Made by a program: the position numbers and the translations under genes. Below, one piece after another: positions 47,643 to 60,935 of a stretch of DNA of 64,000 bases (its first letter is position 1; each line of letters begins with the position of its first letter). Under the pieces are notes generated by a model that did not search any database, had not been told where the DNA came from, and was given only the letters and a program-made list of their open reading frames with translations. Source of the stretch: Flaveria trinervia. Lineage: Eukaryota > Streptophyta > Magnoliopsida > Asterales > Asteraceae. The stretch is taken from NCBI GenBank assembly GCA_025506515.1, contig CM046452.1:103274559-103338558 (forward strand). Reading direction: 5' to 3'.

Positions 47643-50365
47643 ATACCTACTGTGAGAACTTTTTGTAATATTTTAGGGTCTTATGTACTAAATTCGTGAT
47701 TGTATAGTAGATACATATATTGATTTGTATCTAAAAGCTTCCTATCTAAAAACTAATTGACCTTATTTGAAGGATTAAATCATGGGAATTATTGACTTGT
47801 CTTTACCTTGGGACAATTGTGAAGTTAATGTTGCTTGAAGAACCTAAGACGACAATTTTGAAGTTAATGTTGCTCGAAAAACGTAAGATGCTTAACACGA
47901 TGAATGATCATGTTATCGGGATTAGACCCTAAACAAGCTTCTTTTACTCAAATCACAAATCACTCCACCTAATACTCACCTAACACTAGTAAATTACAAA
48001 CAACCACATGGGTTAGACTCATTTCGATGTCAAGAATCATGCTTGAGTTGCAAATTGTGCATCTATAGTTGTACTTGTGTTATTTTAATAGTGTAACGAA
48101 GAATGATCCCTTGGTTATTAGAACCAAACCTAGAGAGGACAAAGATTGGGTTTAATATTCTGTACACGTTTTTAGGTTCTTTTTTCAATTTTTGTGTGTA
48201 GTGGGTGGCTAGAAAAGCTTTATGTCTTTCAATATCACCTTTCCTTAGACTTAGTGTTTGTGTAATAAAAAAAGATACCACCACTATGGACTTATGACCC
48301 ATGAACTTTTGTCCCATCAAGTATCCATTTAGTGACACTAAATTAGCTTGCATGTTAGATCTTTGGACCATTCATCATCCATGAGTGCTTTTGTACTCAT
48401 CTCTTTACAAATCTTGATTCACATGTTACTTCTAATTATTTTTGCAACTCAAGAGAACTACAAATTTTATACTAAGTCACCAAATTTCGTTTTCTTGCTC
48501 CACTTGTTTAGCACGATTTCTCAACAAGATAAGGATGTCTCATGTAACAAGTGAAACAAAACTCTCACATCATGACGTTCTTTTCATAGAGATTATAACG
48601 CGTGAACTTTTCCTACCTAATCATGAAGAATTCTTTTCCCCAGAAATATGGTGTAAAAATAAAGAGAATGACACCAAAAGAGGATACCTAATATAAAGAT
48701 AGGGAATGATACTAGAGGATGGTTGGATTATAGTAATAATAACCATACCAAACAGAGAAAAAAGAAAAAGAAAAATAAGAGACAAACACAAAATACAAGG
48801 TAGAAGGTAGTACATTAATGGATGTTAAATAATTGTAATTATATAATAATGATTTAGAGGAGAAAGAATGCTAAAACGACATTAGGTTTGGCTCATTGTG
48901 TAATTCTTTAGGTTTTGTGTGGGAAAGTCAATGAGCAAAGGAGATGAAACAAAAAGTTAAGATGGTCCATTCCCTTGAAGATCAAGTACAATCCAAGAGT
49001 AGTTATTGACTAATCCTTTTTAATTAATTGATAGCAATGACAACCATTATTGTGACTCCTTTCTCTTTATTCTTGTTTTTAGCTACAAACGGTTGTGTGA
49101 AACGTAGAAATTTGATGTCGTGAGTTTGATTCTAATCGTTATTTTACTTCAGATTAACTAATTTTTTATGGTGTTATAAAATATTTAATCGCATAAGACG
49201 AATTGTTTCAAGAACGGATATGAAAACTATTAGGAAATGTGTTTCGGTTGATATTAACCAACTCATGCTTATGACAAACATAGCAGTTACCCAAGACCAT
49301 TTCACCACTAATCTTCGGTTAACACCTAAGATTATTAACGCGTAAATTCCATTAATTTTTAAAATAATTTTTTCCATGCATTATAACCATGTCGATAAAA
49401 AATTTGTATCATAATCAAATATGTAAAAGAACTAGGAAACATATGAATCTAAAAGTATGATCAGTTACAATACGTTATAACAAGTGTTAATGAAATTAAA
49501 TTGTAAACTAAATTAATAATAATGTATATTCCTTTAAATTTTCATATATACATCTTTTGCCTTTTTGCAATTATTGCAACTAATATGGCTGACCAGACCA
49601 AATGCACTTGAAAATTTAGTCAGAAAGTCAACGGGCAAACTTAGTATTTTGTTAAGGAATTAGGAGTGGATTGTGGTGGTTACAATGCTTTTGCATATTG
49701 GAGTAACCTGCATTTCGTATTCCATAGTCAACTCTCTATGGCATGGATATTCTATCAACGTAGTTATGCTTAAAATTTATTAAAAAAGAAAAAAAAATTC
49801 AAGTATATACCACACGATTGATGCTCCTATTCAAGCACTACTTAAATCTCGCTTTGAATATATTCAATCAACCAATATACGGTACGAAAGTTTATGACTC
49901 TTCAAATTTCTGAATACAATATCTACTCTTTCCCAATACTAAGTCATTCATTCGATGTCATTGTATATTAAACAAAATATATAATTATCTAAAAAAGACA
50001 TTAAAACAGAGAAGTTAAAAGTTTTCCAATTGACTAATATTTAGGGCAAACAAGAACTGGCGCATCTCAACAATTAACCAACAGAGTCCACAGCGTATTA
50101 CAACTTTCAGAACAATACATCTTGTTTTAAACGCATAACAAACATCCTGCAACGTTTTTCTCGCTACCATTTGCCCTAAACAACCCCCTGCTCAATGAAC
50201 CTGCTATATCAATCAATCACACGTTCAAAAAATATCATTAAGCGAACCAAATTATAAGTTTAAACAATAAAGTGATAAACCATACCTGATCAACTAAAAG
50301 AAAATGAAAATAAGCTCATTTGAATCCTCTTCGATCATTTCATAGCCTGCTGGCACGCTCTGTCA
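47643..50365. other. Intergenic stretch between the SINE and MOS1
   Basis: AT-rich. I see no gene, no strong repeat and no RNA gene. The MOS1 3' UTR probably occupies about 50060-50365. Confidence 0.5.
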
Positions 50366-53300
50366 TTATTGTCGCCCATAGAAGTTGCCACCACCTCGTC
50401 TGGATTGACCTGAACCCCTCTCTTTGTACCTTGGAGCTGCATCAGCTGGTGCATCAAAATGACTTGATTTATTACTGTTGTTATTGTTTGATCCAACTGG
50501 CTGGTACTCATAATGCAAATTCTGCCTCTGTTTCTCCCTGTTTATATTTGCATTATGCTGATAATTATGCTTCCGCTTATCCTCTTGACCACTCTGACGG
50601 TTGTTTTGACCTCCATACTTCCTAAAACCTGAGGAAACATGATGCTGCTGCTCAAACTGGGCTTCAGCTTCATCTTCCACGTTACCATGGCCTTGGTTTT
50701 GGTTTGGAGAGTGGGTTCGACCTCTAAATAAAGCAGGCTTTCTTTCTCTCCTACCCTCTTGATGCCCATCATGTACAGGTTCATCAGGTTGAACCTGAGA
50801 ATATCTTCTAGATTCCCTTCTGACCTCTGAGTTGACATTTTGACCTCCAGCAGACCAACCACCTTTATAAGCTTGAGATTTGGGTTGCCAGTGAGAAGAA
50901 TGGTTCTCTTTTGAAGAAGCAGGTCTGTCTGGTTGGTCTATATCCGCTTCTGCACCACTTTCCATGTGATTTTTTACTGTGCTTCTTTGGCCTTTGTAAG
51001 CTGGTTTTTTTCCTTTACCCATGATTCCACCTTCATCTTTCACAACAGGTGTAATTTCAGTTGGTGGATATTCATCAGGCATAAACCAGCCATCAGATGG
51101 GTCCCATTCATGGACAACACAGGTTTCTGTAGAAACAGGAGTCGGTTCTTCATGTTGGCTTGTAGATTTGTGAATAACTTTCTTCGAATCCTGTTGAAGA
51201 CCCTGATTACGTTGACGGCTCAGTCCATGAGGCTTCCCCTGCTTATTATCACCACCTCTGGACTCCATAGTAGGCCCCACATTTGAAGACACAGGGATTG
51301 TTTGTATATCTATCGTATCTTCTAATGTGGTTCTCTTGGGTGAAGATGGTGATGCTGATTGTATAACGCTTCCCTGCTGAGCCAGCTCTTTAGCCACTGG
51401 CTTGGGAACATATCTTTCCATTTCTGCCCTTTTGCTTTTATGATTAGTTCGGCCCATGTTAACAGACTTTTCTGGCAAAGCCACGTCTTCCTGCATGGTC
51501 TCTTCCTTGTTCTGGGGCCGCACAGGGGCCCAGACAGCAACTTCACCTACATGGAATTTATTAGCTTGTGGGTTTCTTGGCATCCTTCTTGAGTGTTGAG
51601 ATTTATACTGGTTACTTGGTAAAGCAGAACTCTGGTCTGAATTAGACTGCTTTACATCCTTGCCATCAGTTACCAACACCGTAGTTGGATTTAAATCAAC
51701 TTTAGAAGATTCTGACTTTACAAGATCAGCTTCTCTTGATGCAGAAGCATCATCAACTTTATACTTAATTTTGCTACTTTTGTTATTTCTCTTTTTGTGA
51801 TGTGTAGATTCAGACGAGATGTTCAAGTTTTTTGAGAGTGTTGACTCTTGATTTTGTATGGCTTCACCTGATAGACTGACATTATTTCCTGGATTCTTTA
51901 TAACTTCACCACCTGTGACACTCAAAATTGACTTGTCAACCAGACTCTCGACCACTTGTACACTTTGCTTTTGTCTATCACGCTTCTGCCTGTTAACACC
52001 ACCATCATTACCAAGAGTGGCTTTGCTTTCAGCATCACTTTGTTTCAACAACAATGACTGGTCAACAGGATATTGTTGACCATTCTCACTGATCTGGGCA
52101 ACTACTGGTTTTATAACTATAGCTGGTTCGGTTGGCTTTTGGGATCCATCCACATCCCCCTGCTCAGAAACACTAGAGCTGTTCTTTTCTGCAGTCTGTG
52201 TTGTACCATCTGCTGTTGCAAGGGTACGCCTATTCAACTCTTCCAATTTCACAAGAGCTTTTGCTTTTTGCTCTCTTATCCTTTCTTCCTCTTCCTTTTG
52301 TAATTCAATTGCACGTTTTTTGCCATCTCCTTCCTCCAAGCACGCTGAGGATGCATAAAAATGTATGATAGGTGCTCACACAAAAGACGAGAAAATCAAA
52401 ACAAACTTGTGCTTAGTTTACCTGTGCTTGACCATCAGCAGGCTCAACCACAGTTAATAATTCACCTGTATCCTTAGTTTTAAAAGAAATATGATTCTGT
52501 GGTGCAGCAACCTCTGAACCTAGAAAGGAAGGTTTCTTTTGCCACTCATCCATATCTTGATTACTTAATCTTCCTTTGTTATGATTATCTGCTTGATTTT
52601 GAACACCATGATGTGCTTGCCTGTAAAAACCAAATTACTTGAAACCAACATGTTAAATGTGAAGACGTAAAGAAATACAAATCATCAACCTTAATTTGTC
52701 ATAGCGACAGGCAACATCTCCAGTAGCTGAAATACTACCGAATGCAATTGTAGAGTTGCCCATTGCATTAATTAATAAGTTATTGGTTTGCACAGCATCC
52801 CCTCGAATATCAGAAGCTCGCACTTTGGCATTCAAATCTTCAATCTTCTGTATCAAGGTTAAATCTTTTGGGTCTTCTTGTAAAGATGACTTATTCCCCC
52901 AACTCTCATTGGATGCCTTAGACTTTTGTGGGCCCTGAGATGAATGCACAACAACAGGGTCAGAAGAATAACCTTGGTTTGTTAGCATGTTTCTTCTTGA
53001 AGGCACATCTTCTTTCCTTCTGGTGTCTACTCCCCGTTCATTCTTGTGGAAAGATGGTCTCAGGTGGTCATTTTTTTCTATATTCTGCTCCCAACTGTCT
53101 TCTTCCATATCAACATTCCTTTCATTTTCATGTTTTTTAAGAACTTTGAAGGGACCATGAGATTTCTCATGTGAAATAGAATCCGATTGTTCGGATACAA
53201 ACATATTTCCAACTGGTCCACGTGCGCCACCTCTAAACTGAGGATTGTTAAGTTCTGATGGGTTTTGAGGTGGACACATGTTGTAAACAGGCGGTCCATG

Positions 53301-55882
53301 TGGTCCAGAGGGCATTCCCACAAATGGCATTTCACGGTCATTGGGATTGTAGCCCATCGGAGGACCAAAATAACCATCATAAGGGACAGGACCTGGGTAA
53401 AATCCAGGCCTAACTGGCATACCTGGACGAATAAAAGCATCAGGCATTTGAGGTCTGTAAAAATCTCCGTTTCTTGGATGCTGACCTCTTGGGCCAGGGC
53501 CAGGCCCAGGTGGAGCGCCTGCTTGTGAATTTGCTAGAGGAGGGATCTGAGGACGATAGTAAGGGAATGGTTCCAATGGATACCCACCATGAGAAACATG
53601 TGGATATGGTGGACCTGCAGGTGGTGGTCCTCTATACCAAACACCAGAAGGTGCATTCATTGGTGGCCCTGGCCACGCATCATAATGCTGAGGATGTACA
53701 TTAGGATAAGCCTGGTGATGTGAGTCCCCCTGCCACTTGTCAGCATTAGGACGAACCCCATCATCAAAATGTGGAGAACCATCTCTAGTCCAAGTATCAA
53801 CGGCTCCACTCTTGTGATCTACACTCGAAAATTCATAACATTTAATTTGTCAATCAGAAAGATAAACTTACTTAAAACAGTTAATTTAAACATAAAAAGT
53901 GACACAACCATCTCGAGCCAACTCATTTCTGTCTTTAACAGGTGCAGTTTGGCCAGAGCCTGAGCCAGGACGAACATGAGAACCATGATCTGCAACATTG
54001 CAAATCCAGATTTAGTAGATTTCACATGGTAAATATTTCTTAAAGGCAACACACACACACATAAAAGATCTTATTGTGCCTCATGGCTAAAACAAACAAG
54101 CAACATTAAAACGTTTTTGCAGCAATTTAGGATTAAATCCTTGAAAAGAAATAAAAAACTAATCACACTTGAGTACACAGCAAAATCCCTCATGGTTAAT
54201 GCTAAAGGTAGTAAGGTACACATATATTTAATGCCACGTCAGCAGCCAACAACTTGACAAATCAAAACCATGTCAGCAAACTTGACATATCAGCAAAAAG
54301 TGCCATGTTACTGGTTGCTATGATAGGTGGAAAAAACTTGGTTGCTAATAGAGTCAAAGCTATAGGTGATTGCTATAAATTTGAAAATTGGCAAAAAAAT
54401 GGCTGCAATGACAAGCATTCTTGCCTACTAATATCAGCATTCAGCAATGCTTGTTAATTTAGAGTCATCCATGGCAATAACTCATGCAAATTTATACCTT
54501 TCTTTGTAGTGGACACTAGCTACAGAACATAATTGTAAGGACTAAAAAACACACTTCTAGTTTAACAGAAAATATTGCAAAATCTAAAGAAAAAATTGAA
54601 ATCAACAAGCACAACAAAAAAAAACAAGAGAGCAACTGCTTAAGATTGTACCATAGAAAGTAAATATTACCATGTGGTTCACCACTACTTGGAGTATTAT
54701 CTTTTTCTGAACCTAACGTAGGAAAGTCCCCAGAAGTAAGAGAAAAATCATTGACTTTGGAAGGTATTGACTACACATAAAAACCAAAAACAAAAACAGG
54801 TGACTGATTTAAGTTTTTTGTTCAGCATTTTACTTCTAAAAAAGTATAGATAAAATAATTAACAAGCATTTTCTCTGTAATGGGCAGAAAACATCAAGCT
54901 AGTAACTTACCAGCTTATCTGCAGTACCATTTGGACCCCAAGCTACTGAATTGTCATAAACAGGCTCAGCAAAACGGGAAAAATGTGAGCTGCCAGGTCT
55001 GGTTTCTGCACTGAGGGGGCGTGAAGAAGTTCGTGATGATTGATTTGAAGTCAACCCCCCTGAAGCTGATGATGGCCTAGAATTGGGGCCCCATGTAGTA
55101 GTAGAATGATCGTGTCTATCACTGCCAGCTGTTGATGGCCGACTAAGACCACCGCCTGATGAAGGACGACCACTAGCATGATGTGGCGAGACTGTAGTGC
55201 CGTCAGCATTTAAAGATACTGCTGATGAACCCCAAGGATTTGATGTGGATGAGGATGGCCGACTTCCCCAGCTAAGGCTACCTCTGTTGGTAACATGAAT
55301 TAAAAAGGGTTAAGTTGGCATAGAGAAAATTGTAACAAAATTGTGTACGAATTCAATAAGCAACTCTCACTTGGGAACAATTTCCACATTTGGATCCAGA
55401 CCATGATTTTCTAACCTTGAAACATCAAGCAAATAAATGTGAGATTATATGTAGGAAAATTGTAAAACAATTGATCATACTCTGGACGTAAAACCTTACT
55501 TTTGGCTAGGTAAATTAATAGGTTTAGGAACAGCAACTTTGCCCAAAACTGTCATACCACCTCTTCTTGAAGAGGCCCACCTAAAAAAGACAGAAGAGCA
55601 AGACATTAAGTAAAGCCTGATATTTGTTTCTTTTCTTCATAACAATAGATCTTACACCAGTGCATTTTAAAATCTCACTGTTATGCTATGGTCCTATACC
55701 ATGACTGCTTCATAAAATTGTTCAGAGATTAAAATGATTCTAATCAAATTGTGATCTTTTCCACAGAATGCATTGCATGCTTTGTAAATTACACACATAG
55801 AAAGCAACTAAGATAATGTTATGGTAAAAGTAAAAAATTAAGAATTATACTTTCTTTCTCCAGCCAACATACTTGATGTCAT
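50366..55882 (-). CDS. MOS1: MOS1-like BAT2-domain protein (9 coding exons, one A-run frame break)
   Basis: Homologue of Arabidopsis MODIFIER OF SNC1 1, a large disordered nuclear protein with an N-terminal BAT2 domain, needed for expression of the NLR gene SNC1 and linked to flowering and cell-cycle control. Inferred exons: 55882-55851, 55580-55500, 55415-55371, 55283-54911, 54770-54671, 53989-53909, 53818-52690, 52620-52422, 52344-50366; all phases agree. The N-terminus reads MTSSMLAGERKWASSRRGGM, then TVLGKVAVPKPINLPSQ and the family motif DFPTLGSEKD. A Gly/Pro/Tyr-rich middle follows, then a charged helix (EEEERIREQKAKALVKLEEL) and a Gln/Arg/Gly-rich C-terminus ending GGGNFYGRQ. One base is missing in the T-run 52316-52321 (A6 in the gene), just before the long final exon. 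Bridged length is about 1339 residues. 5'-UTR exons likely lie near 55.9 and 57.9 kb. Confidence 0.9.
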
Positions 55883-58087
55883 TGTTCAAATGTAGTCCCA
55901 AGTTCATCCAAGAACTTTCTACAAGACCTGGAAAGGAAATTAGAAAGATATTACTTACCTTGCTATAAAGACGAGAAAATTTTATTCAGCCACGCAACAA
56001 AATATGTTATTTAGAGTTGTACATTACAGTATGAAAAACCTACTATCTAGTCATTGACTCACTGATCATATGTTCACAAACTAATTAAAGCTAATATTGT
56101 CAATTTTTCATACAAATGATGCTTTTAAAAATAAGCTCTGCATCAAAAAACTTCAAAAAATTATAGTAACTAGCGCCCCAACTTAAAAACAAGAGCCCAT
56201 TATCTTGTATTTTTCCTAAACCGAGGCTCAAGATAAGCCCAACCAGTTCATTCTCATACCAGCTTGCTTCAGTAGAATGACAGATTCCATGACACGTAAT
56301 TAAAGTATATCACTGGAAAGTAAAAACCATTGCATTTCAAATTCCTTACGGTAAATTGCTGCATATTATCTACTGACAGCTCTGAGCAAGAGAGTGAATA
56401 ATTACTACATTTCAGAATCTAATATAGTACTTGAAAATCTCAGAAAATCTGAATGACTAAAAGCATGTGTTTTAACTTATAGATTGTGCTACTCAGCAAA
56501 AAAGAAAGACCATAATGGGTTCGTATAACGCCTCAGCACATTGAAGATGAATAAAAGCACTTTCATGTGAAGTGATTGACTATAGATATGGTGTCCATAA
56601 TTCCACTCCATCATGCCAGAAACAGAATAAATATGATTTAAAATCAACTTCAAGTTTGCAAATGTCAGCGAAGTAGTGATCAATATTATTGTTGATTTGT
56701 TTTGTATCTGCGAAGGTAGCTTAAATGAAAATATTGTATGAGATTTGGGTAGAAGTGTAGAATCAAGAGAAATTGGAATGCCAGTAAACAGCAAGACGCC
56801 AAGACTGTCAGAAGAACTTTTATTATCTACTATCTAAGTACAGATAATAGAGATTTGAAAATTTCAGAGAGACTTGATATGGCAATGCAATAAAAAAACA
56901 TGAGAAAACCTTAAAAGTTGTAGTAGTTCATGAACTGATGACTAACCATCTCTGAAATTACTAATAAACGTGAGATAATGAAAGCAACACTGCTGTGCCA
57001 AACTGGCAAACTTGACAACACATTATGAACTCATCCCATAAATAGTTTAGTTCATACGCTGTATTTTGACAAGCAAACCTGATACTGATCTGCACAATAC
57101 CTAATGCCCGCCCTTTAGCAAAAAGGCAAAGTATAAATATTCTCCCATGAATGTCACAGGAAGTACATAATCAAACAAAACAAAAAGTCCAACCTAACAA
57201 GACAACTATTTTTCCAGTTTTTCACTTTTTCAATGAACTTTCTATGTCAATCTAGAACCAAAATATGCAGTATGGATTCCCCGAAAGCTGGATGCTAAGA
57301 AATACTAACCTTGCAGGCTTGCATCATCTTTAGCTTCTAATAACCAAAGTAATTTAACACTACACCGCTGGTCAGAAATACTCTAAATTTTCACACTAAC
57401 TGATAAAAAAATTATTCTCTACCCTTGAAAAATCTAACCAACAGATGTAATCAATACAATAAACTCATCAGTAGATAAAACGGACGTAAGATTCCAGCTG
57501 CTTACATCTCACGCAATAAATTCCTCAAACACCTCCCCTAATACTCGCCTAATGTCATTACTTTCAACAAACTAAAAACAAAAACATATACACATATTCT
57601 TCAAACTAACACACCGTGCTATATTCATCCCGTCGGTATCAAAACGTAGGCCAGTGTCGCAGCATCACCTCCGTATACACATTCACACGTCCACTCATAC
57701 ACAATCACAAATGCATGTACACAACGCCAGATAATACCTTAGCCTATAAAAGCAAAAAAAGAAGTTCCTGTATATACAGCGTTTCCAACCCTAATCTTCA
57801 ACTCTAATCAACAAAAACCGAGAAACAGTAATAAATAAACTTGTAATAACAAAACAAAAAATCGCACATACGTAGGGATAGAGAATGCTAACTTGAGATG
57901 GATAATTCGGATCTACGAGTAGGAGACCGATCTGCGATCTTCGAAAGCAACAGCAACAAGAGGAACGATGACGATGGAGACAGTTACGGTTACGGTTGCG
58001 GTGAGACGGTGAGAGTGACGATGGCGTTAGGTATTCCGATGGTTGTGGGCGTGTGTGGTGGAGATGAGTGATGCGAGGGGACTCGAA
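55883..58087 (-). other. MOS1 5' untranslated region and long leader intron
   Basis: No coding sequence was recognised. A UTR exon with acceptor near 55925 joins the start ATG at 55882, and a candidate first exon is at about 57860-58010. In between is AT-rich intronic DNA of about 1.9 kb without recognised repeats. The exact transcription start cannot be fixed from sequence alone. Confidence 0.5.
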
Positions 58088-58222
58088 GGGGTGTGGGTGT
58101 GGTGTGTGGGTGTGGGTGTGGGTGTGGGTGTGGGTGTGGTGTGGTGTGGGTGTGGGTGTGGGTGTGGGTGTGGGTGTGGGTGTGGGTGTGGGTGGGGTGT
58201 GGGTGTGGGTGGGTGGGTGGGT
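58088..58222 (+). repeat. (GGGTGT)n microsatellite upstream of MOS1
   Basis: About 20 copies of GGGTGT with minor interruptions, ending in GGGTGGGTGGGTGGG. It is strongly G-rich on the plus strand and C-rich on the MOS1 coding strand, at or just upstream of its likely transcription start. It could form G-quadruplex or i-motif structures. Confidence 0.9.
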
Positions 58223-58381
58223 CAGTGGAAAAAGGCTTGAGCCCAAAACATAAGTAATCTGGTGAGGTGGGATACGAAACGAAGGTCATAAATTAAGATT
58301 TAACAAGTCAAGGGGAGTTAGGAATCGGTCAAATCTTTGTTTGATGACTTGCATTGTCAGCCATTGGATTGATTAACAAAA

Positions 58382-59562
58382 GAGTACCTGAGGTTTTGAC
58401 AAAAATTATTATTTCAATTCAATAGTTTATTTATTACATTAACAGTCCAATAGTTTCAAACTTTGTTTCAATTTGACCCAAGCTACTAACACCGTTAGCA
58501 TTTATTCCGTTAACCAATGTTAAAAGACTTTTATGCCCTTAAATTAAATAAAAACCCTCCCATCTCCCACCCCACCCATATCTCCCTCTCTCTCTCTCAC
58601 ACTATTTCTTTTCTATCTTCTCTTTTCTCTCTCACACGTCCACACTTTTTTCTCTCTTAAGATTCCGCAGTACCACCATCTCCAAAGACAACAACCACCA
58701 CCATAGCTTATCACCACCAGCGAAAGTCCATCAGCCACCACTAAATCCGGACACAAAACACCACCCCCTAACCCACCCTACCCCCCAAACCACTTTCTAT
58801 TCTACTTTCTCTCTCTAAACCCACCGAAAAAAAAATTGTCCCACCTTCTCAAGTCTTCTACCGTCGAGAAAGACCACACAATGCCGATCACCTCCACTAC
58901 TCTCATGATCTCTATCTCGTTGTTTGGATGCAGACAAGCAAAAACCGAGAAAGACCATACCACCACCTCGAACGGATCTAATAGGGTTCTCACATGTTAG
59001 GGTTTTCAGGGTTTTCTCAAATGTTGATGGTGGGCGGGTGTCGACGGTAAGGTTTCTTTGGAGTGTGAAACGGCGGTGAAAGAGAAGGGTGGTGGTGGTT
59101 CGTAATGGTGGTGTTTGACTGAAAGTGAAAAAGAGAGGTGGTGATGAAAATAAAACCCCCAAATCAAAAGGGAGGAGTGTGATGAAGGTTTGGGGATTTC
59201 TGGAAGATTAAAGGGTATAAGGAATGATGGTGGGGTGGTGATGGTGGTGGTGGGTGAAGGTTGGTGACGGTGGTGGACTACACACATTTGTGGTTATGAA
59301 GATGATGATGACATATGAGTATAATAACATTATTTAAATTTAAAGTATTAATAATATTGAAGGGTAAAAGCTTTTTTTATTCAATCACAAGGGTAATATG
59401 ATCATTTCAGACTAACTTAACAGAAAAATTATAACGGTGTTAGTAGCTTGAGTGAAATTGAAACGAAGTCTGAAACTATCAGACTGTCAGAGTAATAAAC
59501 GAATTATTGGACTGTAATAACAATTTACGTCAAACCACAAGGACTCAAAGCGTAATTTACTC
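58382..59562. mobile_element. Mutator-like MITE with long TIRs and 9-base TSD
   Basis: Perfect flanking duplications TTAACAAAA (58373-58381 and 59563-59571). The right TIR begins GAGTAAATTACGCTTTGAGT on the minus strand; the left begins GAGTACCTGAGGTTTTGAC. The TIRs extend about 180 bases and share motifs such as CAATTTCACTCAAGCTACTA and ACACCGTTA. The CT/CACC-rich interior (58555-59290) yields short ORFs in several frames with no domain. Same family as 12257-13386. Confidence 0.85.
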
Positions 59563-59571
59563 TTAACAAAA

Positions 59572-60661
59572 AAAGGTGATGGACTATGAATTGAAGCCCA
59601 AGGGACATATTTTGTTTGTTAGTGATTATGTTTGATGTAATGGTTATTAGTAAAAGGAAATAATTAGAAAGACAAAAGAGAAAGTTAAGGTGTTAAGTTT
59701 GGTTTATTCTTTAAATAGTTATCAAGTTCTCGCTTGTCCTTTTAGTTTCTTGTATGCATTTTTATTGATTTTTTTATTTCAAAAATTAGAGAATTGTATT
59801 TATTAATTTAAGCATTGTATTTTTATAGATATTTTAAAAAATTGTTTTTAGTGTGGTAAGAACTTTTACAACATTATGTTTAAACTAATTATAATATTAC
59901 GTCTAATTATTTATAGTTGATGTGGATCCAAAATTATGTGCGGTAAAATAAATGCAACAACCATTACCAGAAAATTCATACAAATACATTTGTTGCATTG
60001 TTGGTCATTTTCTTACATCTTTTATGTTATTTCTTGTTTTTCTTTATGACCGTATATATATGATTTTCCTATTCATAACTAATATCAAGTATGAAACTAC
60101 TTAACCGCATAAACGCTTAAGCATAATGGTTTAACTAAGAGGGTAATATGATTGCATGACAACGTCATTTTACTTATTTCACATCATGTACAAAGTGGCT
60201 GTACGTTACTTAAAATTGACTACTTATAAATAACTTTATACTCACCATGCCTATTGTAGTAAAAGTCGTTGCGGCATGGTTTTTATTTGCGTTTTGGCAT
60301 TTAAAATCGTGCAGCGACCCACGGCTTGTGTTCGAGGTTGCCCCCAACCCATATTTCCGTGTGAGATATTGTTGATGTGTTTTTTCCATGTAGGTTTTTT
60401 AAGAGTTTAGGGTTTATTATGACCTGAGTTTGTCATTAGATTCTTGATGCCTTAGGGTTTACATCAGATAGAGTGTAGTCGCCATTTGATGTATGTATTT
60501 TGATACTTGAGATCGTGACAAAATTCTTTGTTAACTTACAAAACCCTAGTTTATATGAATGTAACAACCTTTGTGAATAGTATTTTGCGATTTCACTTGT
60601 TACCCGTGTGCTTTATTCATCCCACTAATCACATACAATCCTCGTAGTCATTTATTACATA
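59572..60661. other. Intergenic stretch
   Basis: AT-rich with no gene recognised. It includes an unassigned segment with GTCGTTGCGGCATGG (about 60267-60281) and one copy of a direct repeat, ATTTCACTTGTTACCCGTGT (60590-60609), which recurs at 61020. Confidence 0.5.
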
Positions 60662-60669
60662 CCTAAGTG

Positions 60670-60935
60670 CAATGTTTTTAAAACCGGACCGGACAGTCAA
60701 CCGGACGTCTTAAACCATATATAAGAACCGGATAAAATTATAAGTATTTTTTTATAAATATATGTAAAAATTACAAAAAATTAAAAAATATATATAAAAA
60801 AATGGTTCAACCGGTCCGACCACCGGTTCAACCGGTCCGGTTCCCGGTCCGACCACTGGTTCAACAGTAAAACGGTTTTAAACACCGAACCGGACCGGTT
60901 CAGTGACCGGTTCCCGGTCCAACCGGTCGGACCGG
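60670..60935. mobile_element. hAT-like MITE with perfect 8-base TSD
   Basis: Flanked by CCTAAGTG at 60662-60669 and 60936-60943. It is dense in ACCGGACC, GGTTCAACCGG and CGGTCC motifs on both strands around an AT-rich core. The left end is CAATGTTTTTAAAACCGG; the right end lacks a good inverted copy, so the TIR is degenerate. The 8-base duplication supports hAT. Confidence 0.75.

Noticed and set aside
58043..58253. Gly/Val/Trp and His/Thr/Pro repeat ORFs on both strands
   Set aside because: They are translations of the (GGGTGT)n microsatellite; no domain or start context supports a protein.
58790..59290. Short proteins on the minus strand near 59 kb
   Set aside because: They fall in the low-complexity interior of a Mutator MITE and have no domain.
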